Shown: piece after piece, positions 1 to 8,230 of the stretch
How the letters are laid out: every line of letters starts with the position of its first letter
Position numbering within the stretch: the first letter of the stretch is position 1
Source: Ectopseudomonas composti
GTDB taxonomy: Bacteria; Pseudomonadota; Gammaproteobacteria; Pseudomonadales; Pseudomonadaceae
Direction: 5' to 3'
Assembly: GCF_001567565.1 (NCBI RefSeq)
Contig: NZ_LSSW01000030.1
Location: forward strand, 186,001-250,000
Length of the DNA: 64,000 nt
Notes under the pieces: model-generated
Told to the model about the DNA's origin: nothing
The model's database searches: none
Seen by the model: only the letters and a program-made list of their open reading frames with translations
Translations under genes and position numbers: made by a program

Positions 1-646
1 GGATCGCCGCCAGCCAACCTTCCGTGCTTCGTAGCAGCGCCTGCTGGACGTCTTCGGCGAGCGTCACCTGCAGCGCCGCCAACAGCTCGCTGAGCGCCGC
101 CTGGTCCAGCGCCAGCTCCTCGCCCTTGAGCTCCAGCAGGTCACCCTGCAGCAACAGGCGAGGCAGATTCCACGCTGGTATACGGCGGCTGGCGACCCAC
201 CAGACGACCTGCTGCGGCGCCGCGGCGAACAGCCGGTCGAGGCAGGCATCGAGCATGTCGTCGGCCTGTCGCGGGTAGTCGTCGATGAAGATCCACAGGC
301 GCTGCGCGCGCTCGTGCAGGCAATCGACAAGGCCCGCTTCGTTGGCCTGCTCGGCGGGTATCTGCAGCAGCACCGCCAGGCGCTTGCACAGCTGTGCCGG
401 GGTCAGGCTACGCCCACCCAGATCGAGCCATATGCGCTCCATGGCCACCGGTGTGTGGCGCGCACACAAACCGAGCAGCACGCTCTTGCCGGTACCGGCA
501 GGCGCGCACAGCAGGCGCAGGCGCGCTTCACTGGCGAGCAGACGCTGCTCCAGGGCAGGACGGGAAACGACGCACGGCGGCAATCGTGGCAGATCGGCAG
601 GTTGCGCCTGCACCGCAGTCGGGCGGGCGATGGCAAGGGTCGGCAT
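1..646 (-). CDS. LuxR-family regulator of the MalT type (large ATP-binding regulator), C-terminus beyond the left edge
   Basis: The reading frame opens at ATG 646 and is still open at base 1, so about 215 N-terminal residues are visible. A P-loop APAGTGKS sits at residues 48-55, followed by a Walker-B-like hydrophobic run ending in FIDDY. This is the N-terminal NTPase domain of MalT/AcoK-type LuxR regulators, which normally carry a C-terminal HTH; that part is outside the window. It lies just downstream of, and codirectional with, the DUF1302/DUF1329 pair, so it may regulate that pair or genes further left (inference). The inducer cannot be guessed. Confidence 0.8.
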   Translation of the reverse strand, partial: MPTLAIARPTAVQAQPADLPRLPPCVVSRPALEQRLLASEARLRLLCAPAGTGKSVLLGLCARHTPVAMERIWLDLGGRSLTPAQLCKRLAVLLQIPAEQANEAGLVDCLHERAQRLWIFIDDYPRQADDMLDACLDRLFAAAPQQVVWWVASRRIPAWNLPRLLLQGDLLELKGEELALDQAALSELLAALQVTLAEDVQQALLRSTEGWLAAI

Positions 647-762
647 GGCAGCGGTTCTCTCTGCTTGTCATTGTTGAACCACATGTCGATGGTACCCCCC
701 TCACCTCTGGCGACCACCCCCTGGGGCTTATGGCGCGAGATTCACGTGAGCGTGGCACGCAG

Positions 763-800
763 AAAAAAGCCGGCGACGCACAGGGCGGCACCGGCTGGTT
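763..800 (-). terminator. Intrinsic terminator after the DUF1329 gene
   Basis: On the minus strand AGCCGG and CCGGCT pair around a GC-rich loop and run directly into six T residues, 17 bases past the stop codon of the DUF1329 gene. It should separate that gene from the regulator gene further left. Confidence 0.65.
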
Positions 801-816
801 TCAGCCTGGGGCGAAC

Positions 817-2190
817 TCAGCGTACGCCGGCGTTGCGAAGCGCTGCGGGGGTGAAGTCCTTGGCCGAGGCCTGGGTACCGTACTGCACCGCACTTTTCTC
901 CTCGTTGGCCATGCCGATGGCGATATAGCGACCGGCGATGACATCGTACAGCGCCTCGAACGCGTATACCGGAACCTGCTTGTCGTACTGCTGGAACAAC
1001 ATCGCCTCGCCCACGCGCCAGAGTTGGCCGCGACCGTCGTAGTGCTCGGACAGGGCGATCTGCCAGGAGTCCTCATCGACGTAGAAGCGGCGCTTGGCGT
1101 AGATGTTGCGCTCGCCGGACTTCAGCGTCGCCTCCACTTCCCACACCCGGTGCAGCTCGTAGCGGATCAGGTCCTGATTGACGTGGCCGGCCTTGAGGAT
1201 GTCGGCGTACTTCACTTGCGGCGAGGCGACCCGGTAGTTGTTGTAGGGGATGAACAGCTCGCGCTTGCCCACCAGCTTCCAGTCGTAACGATCCGGCGCG
1301 CCGCTGAACATGTCGAAGTTGTCGGTGGTGCGCATGCCGTCAGCGGCAGTGCCGGGGCCGTCGTAAGCCACCTGCGGTGCACGGCGCACGCGGCGCTGGC
1401 CGGCGTTGTAGATCCAGGCCATGCGTGGCTCGCTCACCTGATCCAGCGAGTCGTGTACCAGCAGCACGTTACCGGCCAGACGCGACGGTGCGGTGACGCG
1501 CTGCTTGAAGAACAGCAGGGTGTTTTCCGCCTTGCCCGGATCGATGTCCGGAATATCCTCGGGGAAGGCCACCTCGTCCTCGAAGCTCACCAGGGTGTAG
1601 GCGCCGTTGGTCTGTGGCGAAGCCTGCACGATGCTGCGCTTGAGGTTGCCGCCGCGATAACGGGTGATGTGGTTCCACACCACCTCCAGGCCGCTCTGCG
1701 GAATCGGGAAGGCGTAGTAGCGGCTGTCGGTGAAGCCGGTCAGGCCGTTGCCACCGTCACGCAGACCGGTCTTCAGCGCGCTGGTCATCGCCGCAGCGTT
1801 GATCGCCTCCGGCACTGCAGCGCTGCGGTGCGTCGGGTACACCTGCATGCGATAGGTGTCCGGGTAGCGCGTGAACATCGCCAGTTGCCCGGCCGAGAGC
1901 TGATCGCGGTACTGCTCCAGATTCTGTGCGGTGATGGTGAACAGCGGCTGCTCGCTGGCGAACGGGTCACTGAGAAAACCGCGTGCATCCACCTGCCCGG
2001 CGTCGGTGGCCAGGCCGCCCGTCCAGGCGGGGATGGAGCCGGCGGCGTTGCCGGCCATCTCACCGCCCAACGGGGTCAGACTGGTGCCGAGCTTGGCCGC
2101 TTCCTGCTCGCTGACCGCGGCCAGCACGCCGCTGGCCAGCAGGCTCAGGGAAAGTGCGCCGAGCATCTTCAGGGTTGTATTCATCTGCAT
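817..2190 (-). CDS. DUF1329 family periplasmic / outer-membrane-associated protein
   Basis: 457 residues. The N-terminus (two short charged/polar residues, then LGALSLSLLASGVLA) is a typical Sec signal peptide with cleavage near residue 25, so the product is exported. The mature protein is alanine/glycine rich at its start (SIPAWTGG) and full length for DUF1329 (about 450 aa). This family is regularly encoded beside DUF1302 proteins, as it is here 21 bases downstream of one. The pair is often grouped with RND/MMPL exporters and is thought to handle lipophilic molecules, but no biochemical role is firmly established. The ATG at 2190 is followed closely by a second Met (residue 3), which could also be used. 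Confidence 0.85.
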   Translation of the reverse strand: MQMNTTLKMLGALSLSLLASGVLAAVSEQEAAKLGTSLTPLGGEMAGNAAGSIPAWTGGLATDAGQVDARGFLSDPFASEQPLFTITAQNLEQYRDQLSAGQLAMFTRYPDTYRMQVYPTHRSAAVPEAINAAAMTSALKTGLRDGGNGLTGFTDSRYYAFPIPQSGLEVVWNHITRYRGGNLKRSIVQASPQTNGAYTLVSFEDEVAFPEDIPDIDPGKAENTLLFFKQRVTAPSRLAGNVLLVHDSLDQVSEPRMAWIYNAGQRRVRRAPQVAYDGPGTAADGMRTTDNFDMFSGAPDRYDWKLVGKRELFIPYNNYRVASPQVKYADILKAGHVNQDLIRYELHRVWEVEATLKSGERNIYAKRRFYVDEDSWQIALSEHYDGRGQLWRVGEAMLFQQYDKQVPVYAFEALYDVIAGRYIAIGMANEEKSAVQYGTQASAKDFTPAALRNAGVR

Positions 2191-2211
2191 TCCTCAACTG
2201 ATCCTGATGGC

Positions 2212-4005
2212 CTAGAAGCTCACGCCGAAGCTGAGCGCCAGGAAGTCACGGTCGACCGCGACGTTGTAATCGCCGCCGAAGAAGTCGGTGTACGACAGGC
2301 TGGCGGTGTAGGTATTGCGGTAGTCGGCGTCGATACCGAAGCTCACGGCCTTGGCTCCCTCGTTGAACAGGCCGTTGGGGCCGTAGCCGTCGACGTCATG
2401 CGACCAGGAGATGTTCGGCTTGAGGTTCACCCCGGCGAACGCGTTGCTGTACTCCCAGATGCCGCGCACGCGGTAACCCCAGGAGGTGCTGGTGACGAAG
2501 CCGTTGGTGTCACCACGGAAGCCATAGGCGCCGAACAGCGAGTCACGGCCATAACGCAGGTCTTCGCGGCTCTCCAGCCCGCCGACGTGAGCCACGCCGA
2601 TTTCGCCGACCAGGGTGAAGCGTCCCGCGCCCATCACCTGATCGAAGAAGTGGGTGAAGGTGGTCTGCACCTGGGTGACTTCCTTGCGCCGGTAGCCGAC
2701 GTTGTCCTGGCCCGCCCCGGCAGTGACCGGCGAGGTGCCAGCTGCGATGGGGTTGAGCAGGCTGAGGGTGATGTCGGTGGTGTTGATCTGCAGTGGCAGG
2801 TTCGGCCGGTAGCTGATCTCGCCACTCCAGGCCGTGCCGGTGGGCAGGGTGGTGGAGAAGCTCAGGCCATAGAGGCGGATGTCCTCGGGGTACTCGAGGT
2901 AGTAGCGGCCGTTACCGAGCATCACGCTCTGCGCCAGGCCCTGACCACTACCAGGCACAATGGCATTGGCAGCGCCGATGATCCCCAGCAAAGAATCCAG
3001 GGTCGCCTGCCCGGCGTTCTGCGTGCTGACGATGGGCGTACGGCTGTGATAGTTCATGAAGTAGGCGCCGTACTCGGTCTCGTCACCGAGCCAGCGCAGG
3101 GCCAGGCCCCACTGACCGCTGTCACGGGCATCGCGATCACCGGCACGTGGCAGGATCACCCCTTCGCTGTCGACACGGAACCCCTGACCGAACGCGGCAG
3201 CGACCGGCTGCAGCGGCGCGATGGCCGGCGAGCCGATGTGATAGCCATTGTCGCAGCCATCGGCGGCCACATCGGCGGTAGAGAAGAAGGTGCCGCAGTT
3301 GTCGATGATGGTCTGGTCCCACTCCAGCTGGTAGAAGGCCTCCATGCTCAAGCGGTCGGTAAGGCTCTGCGACAGGTAGAGCATGTTCACCGGAATCAGG
3401 CCTTCCTTGATCTCGGCTCCCGGGCGGCGGAAGGCGGCCACGTCGATCGGGTTGATCGAGTTGATGCTGTTGCCGATGAAGGTGCTCTCGCCCCAGCTCA
3501 CCACCTGTTTGCCGACCCGCACCGTGCCGGGCAGATCGCCGATGGCGTAGTTGTGATAGACGAAGGCATCGAGGATTTCCGCACCCGAGGATTTGGCGCC
3601 CTCCTTGCGATTGCTGTCATCGATGTCCTTGAACAGGCGGCTCTCGTCCTTCAGCTCGAAGTCGTACCAGTACTTGCCGCGGACGAAGACGCCGGTATCG
3701 CGATAGCGCAATTCGAGATCGTGGATACCCTTGAAGATCTTCGAGAAGGTCTCGCCTTTCTTGAAGTTCAAGCGGCCATCGTCACCGGTCTGCGCCTGGC
3801 CCTGACCACCGTTGTTGGGGCCGACCAGATCGCGATCCGGGCTGCGCATCGACCAGCTGGCACCGACCGACAGCGAGCTGTCGAACTGCCCTTCGATCTC
3901 ACCGATGTTGAAATTGACGGCCTGTGCCGGTGCGGCGAAACCGACGGCGACGGCCAATGCCAAGGTGTGCGGCTGGAATAGTCCGGGCCCTGTTGTTGTT
4001 GTCAT
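2212..4005 (-). CDS. DUF1302 family outer-membrane beta-barrel protein
   Basis: 597 residues. The signal peptide ends near residue 29 (AAPAQA), and the mature protein is full of alternating aromatic/polar strands. It ends in ...LSFGVSF with a C-terminal phenylalanine, the usual signal for outer-membrane barrel assembly. DUF1302 proteins are porin-like and almost always adjacent to a DUF1329 gene, as here (21-base gap, same strand, likely one operon starting with this gene). Substrate is unknown; hydrophobic esters, acyl compounds or steroids are guesses based on gene neighbourhoods elsewhere. The start ATG is preceded by AGGAGA at good spacing. Confidence 0.85.
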   Translation of the reverse strand: MTTTTGPGLFQPHTLALAVAVGFAAPAQAVNFNIGEIEGQFDSSLSVGASWSMRSPDRDLVGPNNGGQGQAQTGDDGRLNFKKGETFSKIFKGIHDLELRYRDTGVFVRGKYWYDFELKDESRLFKDIDDSNRKEGAKSSGAEILDAFVYHNYAIGDLPGTVRVGKQVVSWGESTFIGNSINSINPIDVAAFRRPGAEIKEGLIPVNMLYLSQSLTDRLSMEAFYQLEWDQTIIDNCGTFFSTADVAADGCDNGYHIGSPAIAPLQPVAAAFGQGFRVDSEGVILPRAGDRDARDSGQWGLALRWLGDETEYGAYFMNYHSRTPIVSTQNAGQATLDSLLGIIGAANAIVPGSGQGLAQSVMLGNGRYYLEYPEDIRLYGLSFSTTLPTGTAWSGEISYRPNLPLQINTTDITLSLLNPIAAGTSPVTAGAGQDNVGYRRKEVTQVQTTFTHFFDQVMGAGRFTLVGEIGVAHVGGLESREDLRYGRDSLFGAYGFRGDTNGFVTSTSWGYRVRGIWEYSNAFAGVNLKPNISWSHDVDGYGPNGLFNEGAKAVSFGIDADYRNTYTASLSYTDFFGGDYNVAVDRDFLALSFGVSF

Positions 4006-4207
4006 GCGGGTCTCCTGATGTAGGGGTACAGCTGCAGGAAACCCTACGCAGCACCCACACCACGGATAAGCGCACCAAGGAGGGATTTCATCTGTCGCCC
4101 GAAAGGATGAGTGGCGCCCTGGCGCGGGCGCGCGCAGGCCGACCTCAACTTGCTGAATGACGGGGTATCAGGCAGGAGGGGAACTATTTGTGTCAGGCCA
4201 TACCGGG

Positions 4208-4233
4208 CGTGGATCGACGGCTGTCGATCCACG
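4208..4233. repeat. 11-bp perfect hairpin between the DUF805 and DUF1302 genes
   Basis: CGTGGATCGAC and GTCGATCCACG pair around a GGCT loop. It lies 18 bases past the stop codon of the DUF805 gene. There is no T-run on either strand, so it is not a classical intrinsic terminator; it may protect the 3' end or assist termination. Confidence 0.5.
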
Positions 4234-4250
4234 TCTGGGCAGCTACGACG

Positions 4251-4778
4251 TCAGGGTGCCGCTGTCTCCGGTGCGCTGGCAAAGAAGTTGAGTTCACCGA
4301 ACAGAGTGCTCGGCAGGTATTGCGGCAGATAGAACGCCAGCAGGAGCGAAGCGGTGAATGCCCCCAGTACCAGCAGGCCGGTGGATGCTTTGCCAAGACG
4401 GCTCATAGACGGATTCGGTGGGCCGAAACGGTTGCTTCGCTCCCGACCCGGTAGCACGACCAGCAGCAGAAGAACCACGGTTCCCAGAGCCGGCAGCAAC
4501 GCAGCGATCACGCCCCAGATCGGGCTCCAACCCAGATCCCGTGCACGACGCATCAGCAACGAGCAGAACAGCAGGCAAGAGACCACCAGCACCACAGCCA
4601 GGGCGATGCCCATCACTACCAGCTGATGCTGGAGCCCTAACACGAGGAAAATGATCAGCGCTGTCGGTATGACAAAAACGAAGGGCACATGAAACAGCCA
4701 ATAACGCGCCAGGGATAGGCGTCCGGAGAAGTCGAAGACTTTCGGCAAAGGCGAGCAAGCGGGCTCATCATGGCTCAA
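4251..4778 (-). CDS. DUF805 family inner-membrane protein, 5' end probably disrupted
   Basis: The frame from TTG 4778 gives 175 residues with about four hydrophobic segments (residues 24-50, 53-76, 87-111, 142-162) and the RRARDLGWSP motif between helices 2 and 3, the DUF805 signature. Upstream the same frame stays open and plausibly coding (ILESAAAVDEEPDYYRVSE...) but has no ATG or GTG start. An AAGGA ribosome site followed by a GTG at 4870-4872 sits in another frame, separated by a (TC)6 tract at 4851-4862. One dinucleotide fewer would join that start to this frame. So this is either a TTG-started gene, a frameshifted gene or a phase-variable one. Function of the family is unknown. Confidence 0.7.
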   Translation of the reverse strand: MSHDEPACSPLPKVFDFSGRLSLARYWLFHVPFVFVIPTALIIFLVLGLQHQLVVMGIALAVVLVVSCLLFCSLLMRRARDLGWSPIWGVIAALLPALGTVVLLLLVVLPGRERSNRFGPPNPSMSRLGKASTGLLVLGAFTASLLLAFYLPQYLPSTLFGELNFFASAPETAAP

Positions 4779-4850
4779 CGCGGCCTCACTGACCCGGTAA
4801 TAGTCCGGCTCCTCATCGACGGCGGCGGCCGACTCCAGAATGGGTTCTAA

Positions 4851-4862
4851 TCTCTCTCTCTC
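4851..4862. repeat. (TC)6 dinucleotide tract at the 5' end of the DUF805 gene
   Basis: Six TC units (GA on the coding minus strand) lie between a well-spaced ribosome site plus GTG and the open DUF805 frame. Loss of one unit or gain of two would place the GTG in frame. Such tracts are hot spots for slipped-strand mispairing and for assembly errors. Confidence 0.6.
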
Positions 4863-4913
4863 ACAACAATAAGTCCTTATATTGAAGGTTCCAGCACTGA
4901 CTGACGCTGGGTG

Positions 4914-5255
4914 TCAGTCAGACTCTTCCGTACCAGTCGATCCGCTCAAGTGATCGGTCAGGTCCCGCCTCAATGCGAAGGGAATGACGACCCACCCGAG
5001 CCCAGCGATGAGACAGGAGATCAGCACGGAAAACGCGACGTAGCTGGGGCTGATGCAGCCTTTTCTACAAGCGCTGAGCAGACAGAACAGTGAAAACGGG
5101 ATGGTGACAATCACCGTCAAAAGGGAAGCGGCCAAGACCAGGGGAACATGGCCGGGGCTGACAAACAGGGCCAAGCTGACACCCCCTACGAACAGTAGCG
5201 CGGCCAGGTATAGCAGGATGATCGTCAGCTGGTTCAGAAAAATCAGTAAACGCAT
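4914..5255 (-). CDS. Small inner-membrane protein of unknown function
   Basis: 113 residues from ATG 5255, chosen because GGAGG lies five bases upstream; a GTG at 5276 would add seven residues. Two to three hydrophobic stretches are visible: residues 2-33, 38-63 with a small Cys-rich turn (CRKGC), and 68-96. The C-terminus is acidic and ends in TGTEESD. It sits immediately upstream of, and on the same strand as, the DUF805 membrane gene. I do not recognise the family. Confidence 0.6.
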   Translation of the reverse strand: MRLLIFLNQLTIILLYLAALLFVGGVSLALFVSPGHVPLVLAASLLTVIVTIPFSLFCLLSACRKGCISPSYVAFSVLISCLIAGLGWVVIPFALRRDLTDHLSGSTGTEESD

Positions 5256-5407
5256 TCGTCCCTCCGCCAGCTCCACTCGCCATGAACATCGGAACCAAGC
5301 ATCGGTAACGTTCGGAGAGACGGAAAACGCCCGTCAGCGGGAAAGTGCACCACGTACATACCACAGTCCTTAAGGTGCAGGTCTCGGTCAAAGTCGCCGA
5401 GAACCAT
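5243..5407 (-). CDS. Possible 54-residue protein overlapping the next gene
   Basis: ATG 5407 opens a frame beginning MVLGDFDRDLHLKDCGMYVV and ending WRRDECVY. Its stop overlaps the start of the 113-aa membrane protein by 13 bases, which would give translational coupling. The residue composition looks protein-like (aromatics, Gly/Asp turns), but no good ribosome site is seen and the frame continues upstream without another ATG before it meets the phospholipase-D gene. It could be a small gene or the remains of a longer one. Confidence 0.3.
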   Translation of the reverse strand: MVLGDFDRDLHLKDCGMYVVHFPADGRFPSLRTLPMLGSDVHGEWSWRRDECVY

Positions 5408-5462
5408 GATATTGGCACGGCACCTTAAGCATTCCTTGACGCGGCGGCAAGCGCATGCAGCT

Positions 5463-6617
5463 CTAGCGCCAGCGATCGAGCAGGTTCACCGCCAGTCGGT
5501 CCAGCCAACCCCACAACCGTTGTTGCGCGCGCCGCCACCAGGGGCGCTGGCGCCAGTCGGCGAGGGTGATCTCGCGGCTGACGGCGAAGTCCTCGATGAA
5601 GCTGGCCGTTACCGCCTGGGTGAAATTCGGATCGAGCGCCTCGACGTTGGCGTCGAGGTTGAAGCGCAGGTTCCAGTGATCGAAGTTGCACGAGCCGACG
5701 CTGACCCAGTCGTCCACCAGCACCATCTTCAAGTGCAAGAAGCGCGGCTGGTACTCGAAGATGCGCACCCCGGCCTTGAGCAACCTGGGGTAGTAGCGCT
5801 GGCCGGCAAAACGCACTGGCGGATGATCGGTGTGGCGCCCGGCCAGCAACAGGCGCACTTCGACGCCACGGGCAGCGGCGCGGCGCAAGGCGCGGCGGAT
5901 TTTCCAGGTCGGCAGGAAGTAAGGCGTGGCCAGCCACACCCGCTGCTTGGCGCCACGCAAGGCGCGCAGCAGCGAGAGCAGGATGTCGCGGTGCTGCGCC
6001 GCATCGGCATAGGCCACGCGGCCCAGGCCTGCACCGGCCGGAGGACATTGCGGCAGGCTCAATGCAGCAGGCCTGTGGCTGGGACGCCAGGAAAAGCGCG
6101 CCTGCCAGAGCTGCTCGAACAGCTGCTGCCAATCGCCGACCAGCGGCCCCTCGATTTCCACCATGACTTCGTGCCAGGGGCTGCGTGACTCGTTGGGTAG
6201 CCAGAACTCATCTGTAGCGCCCGTGCCGCCGACATAGGCCAGGCGCCCGTCCACCAGCAGCAACTTGCGATGATCCCGATGAAAATTGCGGATGCCACGG
6301 CGCCAGCGCACCGGGTTGTACCAACGCAGCTGCACACCTGCCGCGAGCAGGCGCTCGCGCATCAGCGCGCCCAGCCCTGCCGCACCATAGGCATCGAACA
6401 GCGCCCGCACCGTCACACCCCGCTCGGTGGCGCGGCACAGGGCGTCGATCAGGCGCTCGCTGCACTGGCCATCTTCGATCAGGTAGAGCTCCACCTCCAC
6501 CTGCTGCCGGGCGCCCTCGATGGCCGCCAGCATACGAGGGAAGAACGCCGCGCCATCGAGCAGAAGCTCGAAGCGATTACCCGCTCGCCAGGGATAAATA
6601 GTCCCACGCGTGGACAC
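5463..6617 (-). CDS. Phospholipase-D superfamily cardiolipin synthase-like protein (ClsB type)
   Basis: 384 residues with two HKD catalytic motifs: H116-x-K118-x4-D123 (HRKLLLVD, followed by GGTGATDEF) and H295-x-K297-x4-D302 (HLKMVLVD, followed by GSCNFD). This arrangement, the length, and the lack of N-terminal transmembrane helices fit ClsB-like synthases, which transfer a phosphatidyl group between phospholipids to make cardiolipin at the inner membrane. Other phosphatidyltransferases of the superfamily cannot be excluded. It reads alone, about 100 bases downstream of the serine hydrolase pair. Confidence 0.8.
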   Translation of the reverse strand: MSTRGTIYPWRAGNRFELLLDGAAFFPRMLAAIEGARQQVEVELYLIEDGQCSERLIDALCRATERGVTVRALFDAYGAAGLGALMRERLLAAGVQLRWYNPVRWRRGIRNFHRDHRKLLLVDGRLAYVGGTGATDEFWLPNESRSPWHEVMVEIEGPLVGDWQQLFEQLWQARFSWRPSHRPAALSLPQCPPAGAGLGRVAYADAAQHRDILLSLLRALRGAKQRVWLATPYFLPTWKIRRALRRAAARGVEVRLLLAGRHTDHPPVRFAGQRYYPRLLKAGVRIFEYQPRFLHLKMVLVDDWVSVGSCNFDHWNLRFNLDANVEALDPNFTQAVTASFIEDFAVSREITLADWRQRPWWRRAQQRLWGWLDRLAVNLLDRWR

Positions 6618-6717
6618 CAGTCAGTTCTCCGTGAACATCACGCACGTCGCGTAGCTCTTCGTCCTGCGGCGCGCTGACAAGTTCAACGCGCACAGCGAGA
6701 CAGGCGAACGATACCTG

Positions 6718-7038
6718 TCATTGCGCCGGCAGCAACTGGCAACCCTGGCGCTCACCCAGCCAGACGGCGCTGTGGGTACGGCCCAGGCCGCTGGCGGTCA
6801 CGCGCTTGGCGCTTTGCTCATCCAGCAGGCTGCTGATCGGCACGTACTGCGCGACATAACCTTCGCAATAGGCCGCCGGGTTGCCACTGACGTAACGGCA
6901 GGAGCAGTACTCCTTGGCCGTGTAGGCACTGATGATGTCAGGGAACGCCTGCAGATACACACGGTTCGGCCAGGCCCAGGCCAGCAGCAGAAGCAATAGC
7001 AGTACCAGCACGCTGAGGAACGGATGGCGACGGATCAC
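6718..7038 (-). CDS. Small membrane-anchored or secreted protein, unknown function
   Basis: 106 residues. An uncleaved or weakly cleaved signal (SVLVLLLLLLLAWAWP, residues 9-24) is followed by a Cys-containing domain (CSCRY, AAYCEGY, GCQL) that probably forms disulfides outside the cytoplasm. Its ATG overlaps the stop of the upstream serine hydrolase by four bases (ATGA), so the two are translationally coupled and probably act together. I do not recognise the family. Confidence 0.7.
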   Translation of the reverse strand: MIRRHPFLSVLVLLLLLLLAWAWPNRVYLQAFPDIISAYTAKEYCSCRYVSGNPAAYCEGYVAQYVPISSLLDEQSAKRVTASGLGRTHSAVWLGERQGCQLLPAQ

Positions 7039-8147
7039 GGCTGCACCTCCGCGGCAAAGGCCGCACGCACGCGTTTGAGCAGTTCGTTGTGCTGGAAGCT
7101 GCCATCGCGGTCATCGGCGTATCGCACCACCACCAGGTTCTCGCTGGGCATCACATAGAGGCCCTGCCCCCAATGCCCGAGCGCGGCAATGGTATCGGCC
7201 GGTGCATCCGGCCAGGGGCGCGCGCTGCCCGGCAGTTCGGCGTTGAGCCACCACTGCCCGCCCGGCACCGCATCGCCCGGCGCGAAGCCCTGTGGCTGAT
7301 AATCGGCGAACGGCGTAGAGACGAAGTCGACCCAGGCCGTAGGCAGCAACTGGCGCTCGCCCCAACGCCCACCGCGCTGCATCAAAAGGCCGACGCGGGC
7401 CAGGTCGCGCGCACTGAGGTAGGCAGAGGACGAGGCGATGAAGGTGCCGCTGGCGTCGCGCTCCCACACGGCATGGCTGATGCCCAGCGGTTCGAACAAC
7501 GCGGTCCAGGGATAATCGGCATAGGCCTGCTGATCGACCATGCCACGCAGGGCTGCCGCCAGCAGGTTGCTGTCGCCACTGGAATAACGAAAGCGCGTAC
7601 CCGGCGCGGCGTCGGCCGCATGCGCAGCGGTGAACGCGGCCATGTCGTCGCGACCACGGGTATAGAGCATGGCCACCACCGAGGATTTCAGCGGGGCGTA
7701 TTCGTAGTCCTCTTGCCAAGCCAGGCCCGAGGCCCAGTTGAGCAGGTGACCGATCTTGATCTGCGGGTGCTCGGCCATCGGCGGGTAATACTGCGCCACC
7801 GGAGCATCGAGCTTGAAGCGCCCTTGGCCATAGGCCACGCCGAGTACGGTGGCGAACAGGCTCTTGGCCATCGACCAGGTCAGGTGCGGCGTCTGCGCGG
7901 TGGTCGGTTCGGCGTAACGCTCGTAGACGATCTGCCCATCGCGAATCACCAGCAACGCATCGGTGCGCACGCCCTTGCGTTCGGCATCGTCGCGCGGGGC
8001 AAAGGCATAGGTTTCCAGCTCGTCGATGGCGGCCGAGCGTGGCGCGGGTTGACTCCGCCAATCGGGTTGCGGCCAGTTTTCCGCCTGGGCGGCGCTGGCG
8101 AACAGGACCAGCGCCAGGCTCAACCGGCTTAGGAAGGAAGTGGGCAT
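7035..8147 (-). CDS. Exported serine hydrolase of the class C beta-lactamase / DD-peptidase fold
   Basis: 370 residues from ATG 8147, chosen because the signal peptide (SRLSLALVLFASAAQA, cleavage near residue 22) starts there; an upstream GTG at 8234 would add 29 unlikely residues. Catalytic motifs are SMAK at residues 92-95, the Y188-S-S motif (YSSGDSN), and a GHWGQG segment near the C-terminus in place of KTG. This fits the beta-lactamase-family esterases and peptidases (Pfam Beta-lactamase), acting in the periplasm. Substrate unknown. Coupled to the 106-aa protein downstream. Confidence 0.8.
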   Translation of the reverse strand: MPTSFLSRLSLALVLFASAAQAENWPQPDWRSQPAPRSAAIDELETYAFAPRDDAERKGVRTDALLVIRDGQIVYERYAEPTTAQTPHLTWSMAKSLFATVLGVAYGQGRFKLDAPVAQYYPPMAEHPQIKIGHLLNWASGLAWQEDYEYAPLKSSVVAMLYTRGRDDMAAFTAAHAADAAPGTRFRYSSGDSNLLAAALRGMVDQQAYADYPWTALFEPLGISHAVWERDASGTFIASSSAYLSARDLARVGLLMQRGGRWGERQLLPTAWVDFVSTPFADYQPQGFAPGDAVPGGQWWLNAELPGSARPWPDAPADTIAALGHWGQGLYVMPSENLVVVRYADDRDGSFQHNELLKRVRAAFAAEVQP

Positions 8148-8230
8148 GGCGGGCCTCGCTGAGAAATCGTGGCGCACCCTAGCACGCGCATGATGACGGC
8201 TTGAAGCGACGAAACCGCCATCTCCCACCC

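Noticed and set aside
394..3981. A 1195-codon open frame on the plus strand opposite the DUF1329/DUF1302 genes
   Set aside because: It is the mirror of two well-supported minus-strand genes with signal peptides; its translation is low in Lys and Phe and rich in Ala, Val, Gly and His, typical of antisense frames in GC-rich DNA.
4208..4233. Hairpin considered as an intrinsic terminator
   Set aside because: No T-run follows on either strand, so it is recorded only as a hairpin.
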